Origin: Acridotheres tristis
Lineage: Eukaryota; Chordata; Aves; Passeriformes; Sturnidae
Direction of reading: 5' to 3'
Assembly (NCBI GenBank): GCA_037013685.1
Contig: CM072906.1
Span: 3,576,501 to 3,640,500, forward strand
Length of the DNA: 64,000 nt
Made by a program: the position numbers and the translations under genes
Part shown: positions 39,858 through 52,290 of the stretch, in pieces
Position numbering within the stretch: the stretch's first letter is position 1
Layout of the letters: each line of letters begins with the position of its first letter
Notes under the pieces: model-generated
What the model saw: the letters and a program-made list of their open reading frames with translations, nothing else
What the model was told of the DNA's origin: nothing
The model's database searches: none

Positions 39858-40305
39858 CTTGAGCCGGCCCCTACGGGCGGCTCCTGACAGGTGCTTCCTC
39901 AGCCGCGCGCTACACCGGCCCCTCAGCCGTCCGCGGACCGGCCCGTAGGGGTGTCCCCTCAGACCGGGATCCCGTCAGCCGCTTCAGGTCAGCACCTCGT
40001 CTGTTTTCAGTGTAGCTCTGAGGGTGTCCCTTCAGCACCGCCCAAGTGCCCTGAGGGAATCCCTCAGTCCAGCCAGGAGCGGGTCCTGCCTCAGACCAGT
40101 CGTGATAGGCGGTTCCTCAGAAACAGCTCGGCCCTGAGGGGATCCCCGCAACCCAGCGCAGCCCGGGCATGAGGAGATTTTCAGCTTGGCCCTCAGGTGG
40201 TCCCCTCAGCCCGGCTATGAGGGGATTCTCCCTCAGCTCAGCCCTACCATGAGAAGGTTCCCCCTCAGCTCAGCTCACCTCAGCCCGGGAGAGGCCGGGT
40301 CTTAC
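39858..40305. repeat. Degenerate GC-rich minisatellite upstream of SPNS2
   Basis: About a dozen imperfect units averaging roughly 30-35 bp, each built around CCTCAG(C)CC followed by a variant of TGAGGGGATTCCC. Clear examples are CCTGAGGGAATCCCTCAGTC, CCTGAGGGGATCCCC, ATGAGGGGATTCTCCCTCAG and ATGAGAAGGTTCCCCCTCAG. Many units contain a small internal palindrome (CTGAGGG...CCCTCAG). The array forms the distal edge of the CpG island. Confidence 0.7.
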
Positions 40306-41610
40306 CTACCCAGCATCACCAGCGAAGTGGTGTGAAATTAATGTAATTAATTTCCTTTATCTACCTTTATTATTCTTCAGCACTGCACAACGAGCTTCAC
40401 ACACACTGGTGGGTAGAAGTGTGGAGGTAGCTGGTAAAAAACCCACCAAACAAAACCAATGGCTCCAGCACTACCAGCCTGTACCCAACAAGGAACTCCA
40501 TGTGGGCTGTGCAGGCCCGCCCTCAGATGTGGGTTTTAGGAACAAATCTGTAAAAAAGTTCTCCTTGCCTGTCTTGGGTGCCCAGAGCTGTCTGCAGTCA
40601 CACGGGCTGGCAGGGAAGGGACAGTGTGATGCAGGGCGAGGGCTCGCTGGGATGTGCCACCGACCTCACAACTTCCTGCTTGGCCCCAGATGATTTTCCT
40701 ACTGCACAGAAGGAGCTTCAGGAACAACACACATCTTCAAAGGAAGTAAAATCGCTCTGGAGTTCCCCCACTGCAAACAGTTCCATCCCGCTCCCTATAA
40801 AGTTCCAGCTTTGAGCTAAGAACGGCCAAGAAACATTTAATTTCAAAAGGAGTATCTTCAAAGAGATAAAAGTGTTCATAACCAGAGTGGCTCCAGCCTG
40901 TCATACCTGTCATAAAACTACAAAAGGTAACTAAAACCAGAGAAATAAAAAGACTGCTGGAGAGCCAGTGCATGTCCAAGAACAGCATGTTACAATTTCA
41001 GATTTCTCTCAGTTTGTTGATCTTACCTAAGAAAATGTGTTGTGATTAAAGCCTTTGTCTCTCGGGTATTTAAACAAATCCCCACTGCCTTTCTCTGAGG
41101 AGCACAGAGCTGCTTGCAGCACAGCCCACGTGTGTGTGCTCAGCATACCTGGCTGTGCCACACCCTGCCCACCAATGACACCAGACTATGCCAGAAATCT
41201 GGTGAGATACCACCAAGGTAACCCTCAGGATGCTACCAGAGAAAAGGGCACTTTTTGGTGAGTCAGCTGCAATTCAGGGCTGTTTGTGCAACACTGCTGA
41301 GGAAAGGAGCAAACTCCATTTCCTGTGATACGTGGCACTCCCACATAGTGAGAGGTGACAGTGTAACATTGGGAATGGCTCTGCACAGGTGTTCCAGTAG
41401 CAGAAACAACACATCTGGTTAATGATAATGTTCAGGTTGACTTATTGAAGTCTAGGGGATCTTTTTTTGCTCCATAGCAGCACCTGCAGTTCAGATGTGA
41501 CTATATGGGAACAGTTATATTGACAAAAGTGCTTATTCATGTTCCCACTAATTTCAGAATTCTAGTGGTGTACTTAATTTGGTTAAGTGACAGTGCTCAC
41601 ATTATATAGC

Positions 41611-41752
41611 CCAAAAGGAAACAAAAAAAAAGGAAACACAAAAAACAAACCAAAACAAAAAACCAAAGCCAACAGAAAATGATAGAACTGAAAAGAAGAA
41701 AAAGAAAGAAAAAAGGAGAGGAAGAAAATAAGAAAAAGGAAAAAAATAAGTG
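41611..41752. repeat. A/G-rich low-complexity tract
   Basis: About 140 bp that is strongly A-rich on the plus strand. It starts with AAAGGAAACAAAA units and ends with almost pure purine (GAAGAAAAAGAAAGAAAAAA). The opposite strand gives a phenylalanine- and leucine-rich chance frame. Confidence 0.85.
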
Positions 41753-44063
41753 AAATGACATCACAAGGACCATTTAGCTTGCCCAGCAGTGGAGGCAAAA
41801 CTCCTGGGCTTTTATCCTATCAGACACATCAGGCACTAAACACAGCTGAACTGCAGGTTCAAGGAGTTCCACAGAGAGCAGCCTCAGATACAAATGGTCT
41901 GCTCCACAGTCTATTCTACTCTTTGCTATTAAACTCTCACAGTCTGTTTTCTCACTGCTTGGTCTACCCCAGGCTCTGCACACAGAAAACAATGTTCAGA
42001 AGATGTCAATGAGATTAAAAGGTAGGGTAGGACTAAAGACTTTAGTCCTTTGAGTCAGATGGTTCTCCTGAAAAAAGCTAAGAAAGCACCGATTTTTTAA
42101 GGAATAAGTGTTTGATTTCATTTTTTTCTTTTCATTTAACCAGTATCAAGCACACAAACACAGCTAACACTGGAGCCATGGTGGCTTAAAGCACATTAGA
42201 ATAACTGCCTAAAAAGACTAAGGAATGACTTCTCCAAATCTCCTCAATCCAGTAAATCCCCAAGAGAAGAAAAAATAATCCTAAACGCCAATTTACTATT
42301 AAAGGTCAGCATATATGATCCAAAGTTCAGTCAGACTTCTGATGGCCATTGAACAGGGAGCAATGCAGGACCAAGCTGAAGGAGCATGCAATGGGCATCC
42401 TTTTATTTCTGATGCAGAGAGAAGTTTCAGCTCAGAGACAGCCACAGATACAGCACAAAGGCATTGTTTGGGCAGTGAATTACACGGACACACAGGATCT
42501 TGCAGCCAACCCTAACACCTTCAACTGTCCATGGAAAATTCACAGGCAAACACAGAAGATACCAGTGCATCCATGTCACGAGATTTATGTAAAGGGAAAG
42601 CACAGAGAACTGGAAAAAGTGTAATAGAATGGTTTTTACTGGCAGGATGAATCATATAACTGCTTTTAAGAGGAACAGCACAGATTCTAGCTCAGAGACA
42701 TTGCTGGGTTTGGCTGTTCCAGGGTGTTGAGAGGCAGGTTGATTACATGGTGCAAGTTCTAACACGGGGAGAAAAATGCCAGGTTTAAAAGCTCTAATCA
42801 AGGGGGGAAAGGCATAGCAAGAACCAGAACAATGCTGAGAGCTGGAGTTAGAAAAATTCTAATGAATCATCTAGTTCACATTTGTTGCAGTGTGATTATC
42901 CTCTGGAATAAAATACTAAAGAAGGAGTGTATTCTCTATCCCCTTATGTCCTCCGATCAGGTTTGATTGCCTTTCTAGAAAGTGCATCTTGAATTCAACG
43001 TGAGCTATTGCACTCCCTGCAGAGAGAATGGGCTGTAATTTGATGATAGAGGAGGTCAGGCTAGGTGGGTTAAAGTCCCTGAAGATACCAGTTCTTACTC
43101 TGCTTACCAAGCATGATTTTCTGCACCTACCTCAGTCATGAGATTGATCTGAGAACAGCCCCTAGGAAAGCACATGACAACAACCTAGTCTAGAAATGGT
43201 GACTGCAGAACAGGAGTGTCCACATAGCCCAGGTGATAGAGATGGACAGCATCCTCCTAGGTACTGGGGATACTGTGTTTTGTCTAAAAGCTAGGAATCT
43301 CCAGGCTGCCATCACTACCAAGAGCTATGTGGATACATTGAAAAGCAAGTCTGAACTCAGCTAACTCATCTTCTAGCTTCTTCCACATTATGCACATCAT
43401 CTGTGCTCCAGAATGAGCTCTGGCCAGCTCCTGCAGAGTCTAGCCAACAGGCATTAGCAGGACAGAGAATTAGCAGCCTTCCTGGTCTTTGAAAGCCCCT
43501 CAGCCCATACCCCATCCCTGTCTTGTCCTGGTGGCCACAAACACAATGCTGTCTGGGTGAGACCAGAGCAAACCAGTCCTGTGCTGAGGGAACTTGCAGG
43601 CATCTGGCTGCATCTTCAGTGAGGGAAGAACAGACTCACTTGTTAGTAGCCCTGCTCTCTCCCAGGGCAGTCAACAGAGTGTATACCTTCAGGGATTATT
43701 TTCTTCCTTTCAGTATTTTGTTAGTATCTTAAAAGCTTGAAAATGTTTATTTTAGTTTATCCTAGTCAGCACTTACTGATTTTTCCTCATCTCTAGAGTT
43801 CTAGAGACGGTCAGTATGAGCAGAAGTGCTTCTGTTTGACAACAGAACTTATCTTTGAGGAAACAAACCCACATTTGCCAATGCAGCAATATTAACTTCA
43901 GTGACATAGTCCAGTAGCTGATCAGGGGCTGCTCCTGGCCTGCAGGAAGCTTATGACCAGATTCTCAGCTTTTCTCCCAAGGGAACTTGGCTGTTTGCAG
44001 AGAAGAAATGGGACTTGGAGCCACCTGTGGAAGGCAAAACCCAGATGTGATTTCGGCTGATAA

Positions 44064-44100
44064 CCTTACCTAGTTAAGGTAAGGCTAGACCTTACCTAGT
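44064..44100. repeat. Inverted and direct repeat of CCTTACCT
   Basis: CCTTACCT at 44064-44071 pairs with AGGTAAGG at 44077-44084 across a 5-base loop. CCTTACCTAGT is then repeated directly at 44090-44100. The unit on the opposite strand contains AGGTAAGG, which resembles a splice donor. Confidence 0.75.
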
Positions 44101-47100
44101 GTAAGCAGTTACTACAGGCTGAGGAGCTGGAGCATCAAGAGAACATCACATTGCCCTTTTGGAAATAATGGAAATTAGCCTAGCTTGTTTCAAGTCCAGT
44201 TTTCTTCTTCAGATAATAAAAATCTTGGGGAAAATCCCCCATTTTTTGTCTTCAGAAAGTCACAACAATCTCTAAACCAGAACTGTCGAAGGGCTGGAGT
44301 CTCCCCAGGTAATGCTTACCAAAATGTACACCAGTGTAGCCACTACCATTATCAGGAGCAGTAACTGCATATGATAGTCTAACATGTTCAACTGTAAATA
44401 ATTATGACTCAATGCTATTATTGTCCCTTTCCTGTGTTTTGCTTTATCTGATTCAAAGTCAGGACTCAAACACAGACACACAGAGACAGACACACAGCTT
44501 CTCACTTAAGAAAAATAGAGCTACACAGAATACCACACTACAGGATGACAAACCCCAGATTTTGGGTTATCCAGATATAAGCCTTAAACTGACCAAATTC
44601 CATGAAAAGTCATTAGGTGGTCATCAAGGCTGGGAGGGCAAAACACAGGACAATGACACAGCTGTCTCTAGCACTGTGCATTCTTGGGCTTCAAACAGAT
44701 TGCAGTTGTGCAAAACAAGAATCACAAGCCTGCAATTACACACCTACATTCCCATTGTGCCCATGGTTATCTCATGGCTTCTTTTATCTTCACAAATTTT
44801 TCAGCTGAATTAACCTGTGTTACTTGATATCACACAGTAGCATTTACAAGCTGATCCAGCTCAGAGGTTTCTTGTGAGAGATGCTGTACCAGGGAGGCAT
44901 GGAAAGGATTAAGCAGCTTTCCCAAAGCAGGGAAGGGGGATATGCATTAGCACATATCTCCAAGTTTTCCAGCAGTCACTCTCTCAGATAGGCTCTCTAT
45001 CTCTGGAGACCATCCTCTGGATCTTGCTGTTTAGTGCATTCAATGCTCATTGATGTGAGTAACCTTCTGGTCATCATCCATTTCCCTCCACATTCACACA
45101 TGACATGTCTCACTGAGGAGAGCTCTGGACACTGACAATGGCACCTCCCGAACAATTTCATTAAGCAAAGAACATACAAACAGTACCCCAAGATGCAAGA
45201 CAAAAGTTTTTAATGTCTCAGAAGCCAAATTAGACTTTATATTGAAAGTGTAGCACTGTTTTAATTCCTTGAATTCAACAGAAACATGATAGAGGCAAAG
45301 AGTGAATCAAAAGAAAAATCCATGAACAGAAGCTGGCATCCCCAGGCCCAGTTCTTTTCTGATCCTCACACTGTTGTGCTTGAAAAGATAAATTGGATGC
45401 AGAAGAAGCTGTATTTCCATGAAAACATTTAGCTTTTGCAACAATAGAAGCAGCTGCTCTCACCCTCCACTACAATCCTACATAAATGCTGGAATATTTG
45501 TTTGTGAACTTTTCAGTTACAACATTTGTATAGTGTTCCAGGCTGCCTTGCATAGAATAGCTCATGCCAACCAAAACCAAATTAAAGGGAAAAAAACCAA
45601 AAAAGCCCCACACCAAAAAAAACCTCCAAGCATTCCAAACAACCCTGTTCTCTCCACTCCCAGAGGCAGTTGGTACAGAAGGCAAACACTGCCACTGTCC
45701 TTTGTGATTTCTTAGCAAAGGGCCTTTGATGTTCAGGTTTGTTGAATGCCATGATCCATCTCTAGAAGTCCTGGCCTTCGTTATACTCAGAGGAATCTTA
45801 ATGCTCCAAATAAATGGAGTTTGTGGTGTCACCTCAAGTCCCAGCAGGGACTACAATTACTAGTATGCCACATTTTTGGCAAGTTTTGTTCCGTTTGAAC
45901 GAAGGATGTAGACTCTGAACTTCTGCCTCCGCCCGCTGGAGGAGTCGGATTCTGCAGATGATAAGATGCATCTTTGCCTTTAGTCCCTTTTCTCAGAACT
46001 GCCAAATACTTGAGGTCTGATTAACTAGCATTTAAAAGCCCAGTGTGGAATGGATAGCTACAGAAATAGCATTCTTGCACTACCCTAGCATTTTAGGAAA
46101 AGACTGCCAGATCCATGTGGGAGCAGAGGAATCCTAAAACAATAAGGACAGACCCAGACAGTTACCAATTCATAAACGGCTTCCTGGCATCTTACAAAAG
46201 GGCTCAAGCCATGAGAAGGGGATTCTTGCAAAAACATTAACAGAAATGGTTCCACTGCTTTGCTTTGCCCACATGAGGACAGGTAAAAGATGCAGTCACA
46301 CAGTGGAACAGGCTGGAACTGAACAGCCCTAACTGTGTGGTTTACTCAATTGAGTTAACTTTTTTCAAGACCAAATTTCCTCAAGCAACTTTGAAAATTC
46401 TGGATTAATACTAGCAGTTCTAATTAGGACTGAGCATTCATTGCCCCAGACATTATCACAAAAATTGCAAGCCCAGTCTCATAACATCATGTGCTTTATG
46501 TTATTATATCATCAGGGTCACTTGAATTTATAGGCTTTAACCAAGCTGAAGCATTTTCAGTTAAACTAATTACATCTATAACCTCATCACCCAAAGGGTC
46601 CATCTGGGCCTGCTGAAGAGGGGATTCTTTTATTTCACACTTAATAATTTTCATGCCTTTTCAGCATTTACAGTGAAACCATTTGGTTCCCAATAGGATA
46701 TTGGGAATGTGGCCTTCTAGACTGCCAGCAATTACATCCTGGGACTGAATGGTTGCCTACAATCCTGTGGGACAGGATTTGACAACCAAGTAGATGGGAT
46801 GGAAGGAACCAGCAGTTGTTCCTAGTGGTTCAACACTTACTTCAACAGTTTCAAGCTCTGAGATCCACGCTGGTGACTGATTAACTTGATCAAACAGAAC
46901 AGAACATGCAGGGCTTACTTCTCTGGTGGGTTGCCCTGCCCAGCTTATAAAGAGACCAAGAACATCTGTCAAAGAGCTCTTTGTGTATCACAGCAAATTC
47001 TATACCATGAGCATTAAAATAAAAAAAGAAAGGAAAAGAAAGGCATTCTTTCTTCAAAGCCAAAGTGCTACTCCAAATTTAGAAAGCTGAGCTAGGTTTC

Positions 47101-48710
47101 TACTCAAGGTAGCACTGGTTGCAGGTACTAGTGAGATGCTTTGAAGGGATCACAGTTTGAATGTAGTCAGGATCAGGGAATTTAAGAGCAATTTGAGAAA
47201 GAACATCCAAATTATTCTCAGATCATTCATGCCTTAAAAGGAAAGAGAAAGAATGAGGTTCTCAATCTACTGCCCAGGTAAAGTATAGGGTAAGGTGTAG
47301 GTACACTTGAACTTAAATCTTATAGAATGGAGAGATAAGGGAAAGAAAAATAATTAGATACATACTAAGTGAAGGGATGTGTGCTGCCAATTACAAAGCT
47401 ACCTGCAACTCTGGACATTATTAGCAGTTTCTATTTCTTAATGCAAATAATCCTGTATCCTAATAAGAGAAGCTTTAAATTAGGCTTCATTTTCGACACC
47501 AGAGGGAACTGACCACATACCTAAATGTTGGTTGTGATTCATGTAGGTGTGCTTTTACTTGGGTCATCTTTCTTATATACAAACAGAATATAGCCACTGA
47601 GTGCTTGGTGTTTTCACAAAGCTGAAACAATCATGAGTCCAGTTAGTCAAGAGAAGGGTTAGAGAAAGGTGACAGTCTAGAAAGCCACCTACTGAGAAAG
47701 AGACTACAAAGAACATACTATTACCATAGAAAGGACACATTTTGATAACTTGGAATCTAAAAATAAAAACAAGTTGATAACAAAGCAAAAGGACACAGAT
47801 ATTCTGTAAGCAGTATTTGTGTTTTCCAGTCTGTTTTAACATAAGAGCAGTGCTGACAGCATACTGCCTCCTCCTTAGCTCATGGGATAGAGCTGTCAGC
47901 AGTAGACCAGGCTGCAGGCTGAAGCTATGGAGGCCTAGACAGAACTTCACAGGTTGTTAAAAAAGCTGGATGAGGGTGCTCTGATCTGCTGACACCAGAC
48001 TTGCTGATAACTGTTCACAGAGAGAACTTCCAGGAGCCTGGAAGGATGCTCTTGTTGTGCCTATATTTTAAACAGAAATCTCAGGCATCAGTTCTGAGTA
48101 AAAGAGCATAATGGCTGACTTGATTAGTAGAAAAACAGGGGAATCATATAATTAGTACCAACAAACAAGTGTTTATCAGAAGGTAGAACTTGCCAAATGA
48201 ATTTGATTTTTATTTTTAAAGGGATCAAAAGTTTCCTTCCCTTCCAAAAGGTAGCAATGCCACTGGATTGGAGTCTTGCACACTTCACTTGATATGATGT
48301 GACATGCTGATCAGGGAACTATGGCAGCTAAGACTTATCACGACACATTAAATGAATTAAACACGGCTATACAACAAAGTCACACCATAGAAGTGGGGAT
48401 ATTTTACTAAACATAGTTCTGAAGGAGTTCCTCAGGAATTTCAGCTCTGTTTTCTTTAATAAATTATTAGCAACAAGGGAGGACACAATCAACAACCACG
48501 TCCTGATGCTATAGCTTTTGGTAAATGAGGACAGCAGAGCTCACTGCTGGAATGGTGTGGGTTGCTTGGCAAGTTGGAATGTTTTAGTCATAGATGTGAA
48601 TCTTACAGTCAGACCATCCTGCTTTGGAAAGCAGTCCCTTGGGAAAGGTGATGAGGCTGACAGAGTTCAGGAGCTCCCAGCACGGAGCTGTAGGGAAATG
48701 GGCTCTCAGC

Positions 48711-48740
48711 ACTGAACAGTGAGTGCTGTCACTGTTCAGT
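48711..48740. repeat. Perfect 12-bp inverted repeat
   Basis: ACTGAACAGTGA and its exact reverse complement TCACTGTTCAGT are separated by a 6-base loop (GTGCTG). A transcript from either strand could form a stable short hairpin. It is too short for a typical microRNA precursor as seen, since pairing stops outside the 12 bp. Confidence 0.8.
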
Positions 48741-48968
48741 TGCAGTGTCACATCTACCCCAGACACAGCGAGTGCAGCTTTGTCGACTGCCACTCAGGAA
48801 GGCTGTTGATAAACAGAAGAGCACTCAGGAAACAGCTGCAAGAAAGATGAAGGGGCTGGGAATGATGTTTGATAACAAGAGATTCAAGAAGCACACATGG
48901 GTTTGAATTGTTAGCCAATGGCTGATTCACACAGGGTTTTGTGCACGTACATGGGAAGACAAATTCAA

Positions 48969-49543
48969 TGTTACAATTATCTGTGAGCTTATTGCTCCCA
49001 CATTACATCTTCTTGTGGGATTCTTTCCTTTTCCGAGAAGCAGAGAGGCAGAACTTCTGAGTTCTTTTAGATGGTGCAATTTATCTTTCTTATCTTTCTA
49101 CAGGCAGAAAGGGTAAGTTCGTCTTGCAGATGTTCACAGCATGGCTCAGAAGTCATAAAACTTATGGTTGCAAGGTTTTTTAAGGATTTATTAACCAATA
49201 AAACACTGCCAACAATGATATTTGTTTCTAATCCAATACTAAGTATTTTTGTCTAATTACAGTGTAACCTTTCTCAGCCAATCCTGTTCTAACACATAGA
49301 TTTATTCTAAAGCTATCCTGTCACCTTTATACCTACTTTATTCTTTCTATATCTTAAACTTTATAGCTAAACTTTTTTTCTTCCTAACATATCTCTACTT
49401 TAAGCTTTAATTCTACATTCTTACTTCTAACAACTAAACTTGAAAGCTTTTCCCAAGACCTCAGTTCAAATCCTGTGTTCTTTGCCAGGCTTTAATTTAC
49501 AGGCCTGATGTTTTGAGAATTTCTTGCATTCTGAATTCTAACA
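48969..49543 (-). mobile_element. Probable solo LTR of an endogenous retrovirus
   Basis: An AT-rich 575-bp block. Read on the minus strand it begins TGTTAGAATTCAGAATGC and ends AATTGTAACA, giving TGTTA...TAACA termini typical of retroviral LTRs. Its minus strand has several AATAAA-type signals, including TTGGTTAATAAATCC. The plus strand is strongly pyrimidine-biased, unlike its flanks. No gag, pol or env frame adjoins it, so it appears to be a solo LTR. I could not find a perfect target-site duplication, so the ends may be off by a few bases. Confidence 0.5.
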
Positions 49544-49841
49544 GTTATATATGTGACAAAACTGTAAAAAAGCCCTGACCAGCTGCATACAAACAGCAAA
49601 CAAGGCACATGTTTATTAGTAATGAGGATAATTAGCTGGAGCAATTCACCATCAATTGTAGCAATTCTACTTTACCAAAAATTATTCAAGTCAAAATTAG
49701 ATCTTTTTCTGAAAACCTGTGTAGCTCAAACAGGAACAAATTTACAGAAGTCTACAGCTAAAACATAGAGATTTTTAGATTAAATAGGCAGAAATGGTCT
49801 CATCTGCTCTGATAATCTGTTTTTAAATAGAGTCCAATTCA

Positions 49842-49908
49842 AATATATATACACATATGCATATATATGTATATTTCCATGCACACACACACACACACAC
49901 ACACACAC
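49842..49908. repeat. (TA)n and (CA)n compound microsatellite
   Basis: A TA-rich stretch with TATATA and CATATATATG is followed by an uninterrupted CA run at 49882-49908 (about 13 units). It lies about 300 bp from the probable solo LTR. Long pure CA tracts are commonly length-polymorphic. Confidence 0.92.
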
Positions 49909-52059
49909 GTATAAAATAAGAATAAATCTTAGGGCAAGTGTTTCTGTTTGCTTAAATGCTTTTTTCTTTCTGAGCAAGTGCAAAGATGGAAAAAACGGCT
50001 TTAACTGCAATAGCAAGTGATGCTACTGAAGAGCATAAATGCCAACTCTTCTTATCACTTGTCTATTTCTATGCTCATTGCTGCAAAGCCTAATGAACCA
50101 CAATTGATATATGGCAAGAGGGCAAGGTTTGTAAGCTTTGCTAAATTACAGAGAATTACAAAGTCAGAACAAAGCTAGAGGGCATTGCTTAAGTGCTTAA
50201 TTCTCAAGAATAGAACAAACTTCTCAGGATTGCTGTTTCCAACCAGCTCTTTTTTAGCAGCTAATTCTTTTAAGATGTATATCAGTGTAGCTGCTGCTCA
50301 TTTGAGCTGTGGAGCAGCTCAAACCTCATCCTGGAATGTAACCTGCAGCAAGACCAGTCACACAACCATGCAAGCCAGGTGAAAGGATCAAGGTAAATGA
50401 TATCTGCATGTGTAGCACTGGAAACTGTCACTGCTGTTCAGGGACATCTGCCTGAAAACCTGCAAGAAGCCTCCTTCCCCTCAAAGACCAGATCCCAGAC
50501 AAGCTAAGGTAAGGTAGCCTCTGCCAGATCAGTTCTTGCCACGTTGCAGTTCACTCCTGGGCATTGACTGGCAGACAACTTCACTGTGAAGAGGGCTGGG
50601 CTGTGTGTTGGGAAACACCCACTTGGGCAGGAAGAATATTGTAAAGTTTCCAACCTGCATCATTTCCTAAAGTGACTCAAGCAGCAATATTCACACAGAT
50701 GCATCCCATGGCTTATTTTACAAATTCCACACATTCCTCAGTATAGTTGTAAAGAACATCAAAAATAAAACCTTTGCAAGCAAGGTCCGTGTCTTGCAGT
50801 GGAGGATCCGGTTCAATGCAACTGTAGCTCATGTTTTCCTACCACTCATAGACTGCACAAACTGCCATCAGCTGTTCCTTTAACTAATTATAGCCAGGTT
50901 GTAGAATCAGGAAACATTCTCTACTCCAAGGGGATGATGATGTAGGCACGTGTTCTTTAAGGACACATATGTTCAGCATGGGTTCTCAGGTAGGTCTGAA
51001 AGCCTTGTAGAAAATCTGTATTGGCCTGAAACTTGCCCTGTTGTCCCAAAACACAGAGGGGAATGGCCTTTGGCAAACATTGGTGGAGATAACCAGACTC
51101 CACCTGAATGCTGTTTCTAAAAAAATAATTCCGTTTCCTGCCACCTAGAACAAAATTATTATCTCCTGATGGCACCTGGTGTTTTAATGTCAACTTTTTC
51201 AGCTGTCTCTGCATTATCCTTTCCATTAAACATGAGGCTGGAAAGGCCTTCCAGACCTCCATTTCCTAGGATAAGTTTCTTCTCTCCACAGCACCAGTTT
51301 AGAGACTCTTTTAAAGGGTTATAGGTATTTATCTTGTTTCAAGATCAAGTTTATGCCTGGCCCAGTCATACCCTTTTGCTCTTTGACTAATGCTATTCTT
51401 TGGTTTAAATATGTTTCTCTTCCTGTTGTTCATTCCTGTAGCGTATTTATAGATGGTAGACTCTTTCCTTCCCTCATCAAGGGGGTTTCTAGGGCTACTG
51501 GGAAATTAATAACCTTTTTCTGCACTTGTTTCAGAGCTAAGTACCTGCAAAGCTAGTTACAACTTCCTTCCTGCTTTGTACAATGCATTAATAACCCCTC
51601 ATCCTTCCCCGATTACCAGGACTGCAATTGCATTTTTCCAGCCTGGCAGGTCAGATCCAGGCTTTGAGTGGCCCTCCCATCCTTCTCCCCCATCTGATTA
51701 CACTTACATGCCATGTACAGCAGAAATCTCTCTTGATCTGTGGACTCATAATCACATGTTTTGTCTCGCTGAATTGTACCCATTTCAATTCCATTACATT
51801 TCAAAATTCTCCATAAAAGTAAACCAATACAAATATTAAATAATACCACATGTATTGTTAAGAACATCATTACTCTCTACCGTCATCTCATTTCCATGCT
51901 GTCTGGTTTGTCTCCTCCACCTGTATGGTTCTATTCTCACAGGTCTGTTCAAACCCTCTTTGCTGCTGTATTCCAGTTCTTTCAGAATGCTGGAATGAAA
52001 AGCCCTGTGCTTGGGTAATATCCTGCTAGTAATTGTACAACATCTGACAAAGAAATTCT

Positions 52060-52290
52060 AAACCTTTATCCATATTCATGTTGGTTTCCCTAATCAGTTC
52101 TCCCTTTGAAACAGAATATCTGAGTCTCAAACCTACTTTTGTTTATCCTTCTGGTTAATTTAAATAGAATCAATCTATGATCACCCCAGCTAGCATGTTT
52201 TTCAGCAACCTCTTTATCATATCATTAACACTTGGAAGAATCATATTTGAAGTCATATCATCCCTTGTCGATTCAGGCATATTTTGATGA
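52060..52290 (-). mobile_element. Possible decayed RTE-like LINE (endonuclease fragment)
   Basis: On the minus strand, bases 52195-52090 translate through a GDHRLI motif (52183-52166) followed by a basic stretch (LTRRINKSRF) before a stop. DHRL followed by basic residues is typical of the C-terminal end of RTE-clade endonuclease domains, where SDHRLLRAK is common. The upstream sequence in the same frame has stops, so the element is dead. No reverse transcriptase segment was recognised downstream. This call rests on one motif and is tentative. Confidence 0.3.

Larger units (their letters stand above)
38600..40320. promoter_or_regulatory. SPNS2: CpG island promoter of SPNS2
   Basis: CpG dinucleotides and GC content rise sharply here against AT-rich flanks, peaking at about 39080-39830. 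The island covers exon 1, the 5' UTR and about 700 bp upstream (higher coordinates), and extends about 680 bp into intron 1. There is no TATA box in the expected place, so dispersed initiation is likely. I place the start sites at about 39600-39700, inferred from GC-box positions. Long open frames through the island on the plus strand are an effect of GC content. An antisense start is possible, as at many CpG-island promoters, but I see no direct evidence for one. Confidence 0.9.
40321..48968. other. SPNS2 5' flank, no recognised gene
   Basis: Intergenic-type sequence upstream of SPNS2. It holds the A/G-rich tract at 41.6 kb, the inverted repeats at 44.07 and 48.7 kb, and a short membrane-helix open frame at 44272-44385 (see findings). 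No exon of a known neighbour was recognised. Confidence 0.6.

Noticed and set aside
51613..51870. 85-codon minus-strand frame starting with a hydrophobic segment
   Set aside because: No splice donor or known family was seen. It lies next to decayed retroelement-like sequence with stops in all long frames, so it is probably old element or chance.
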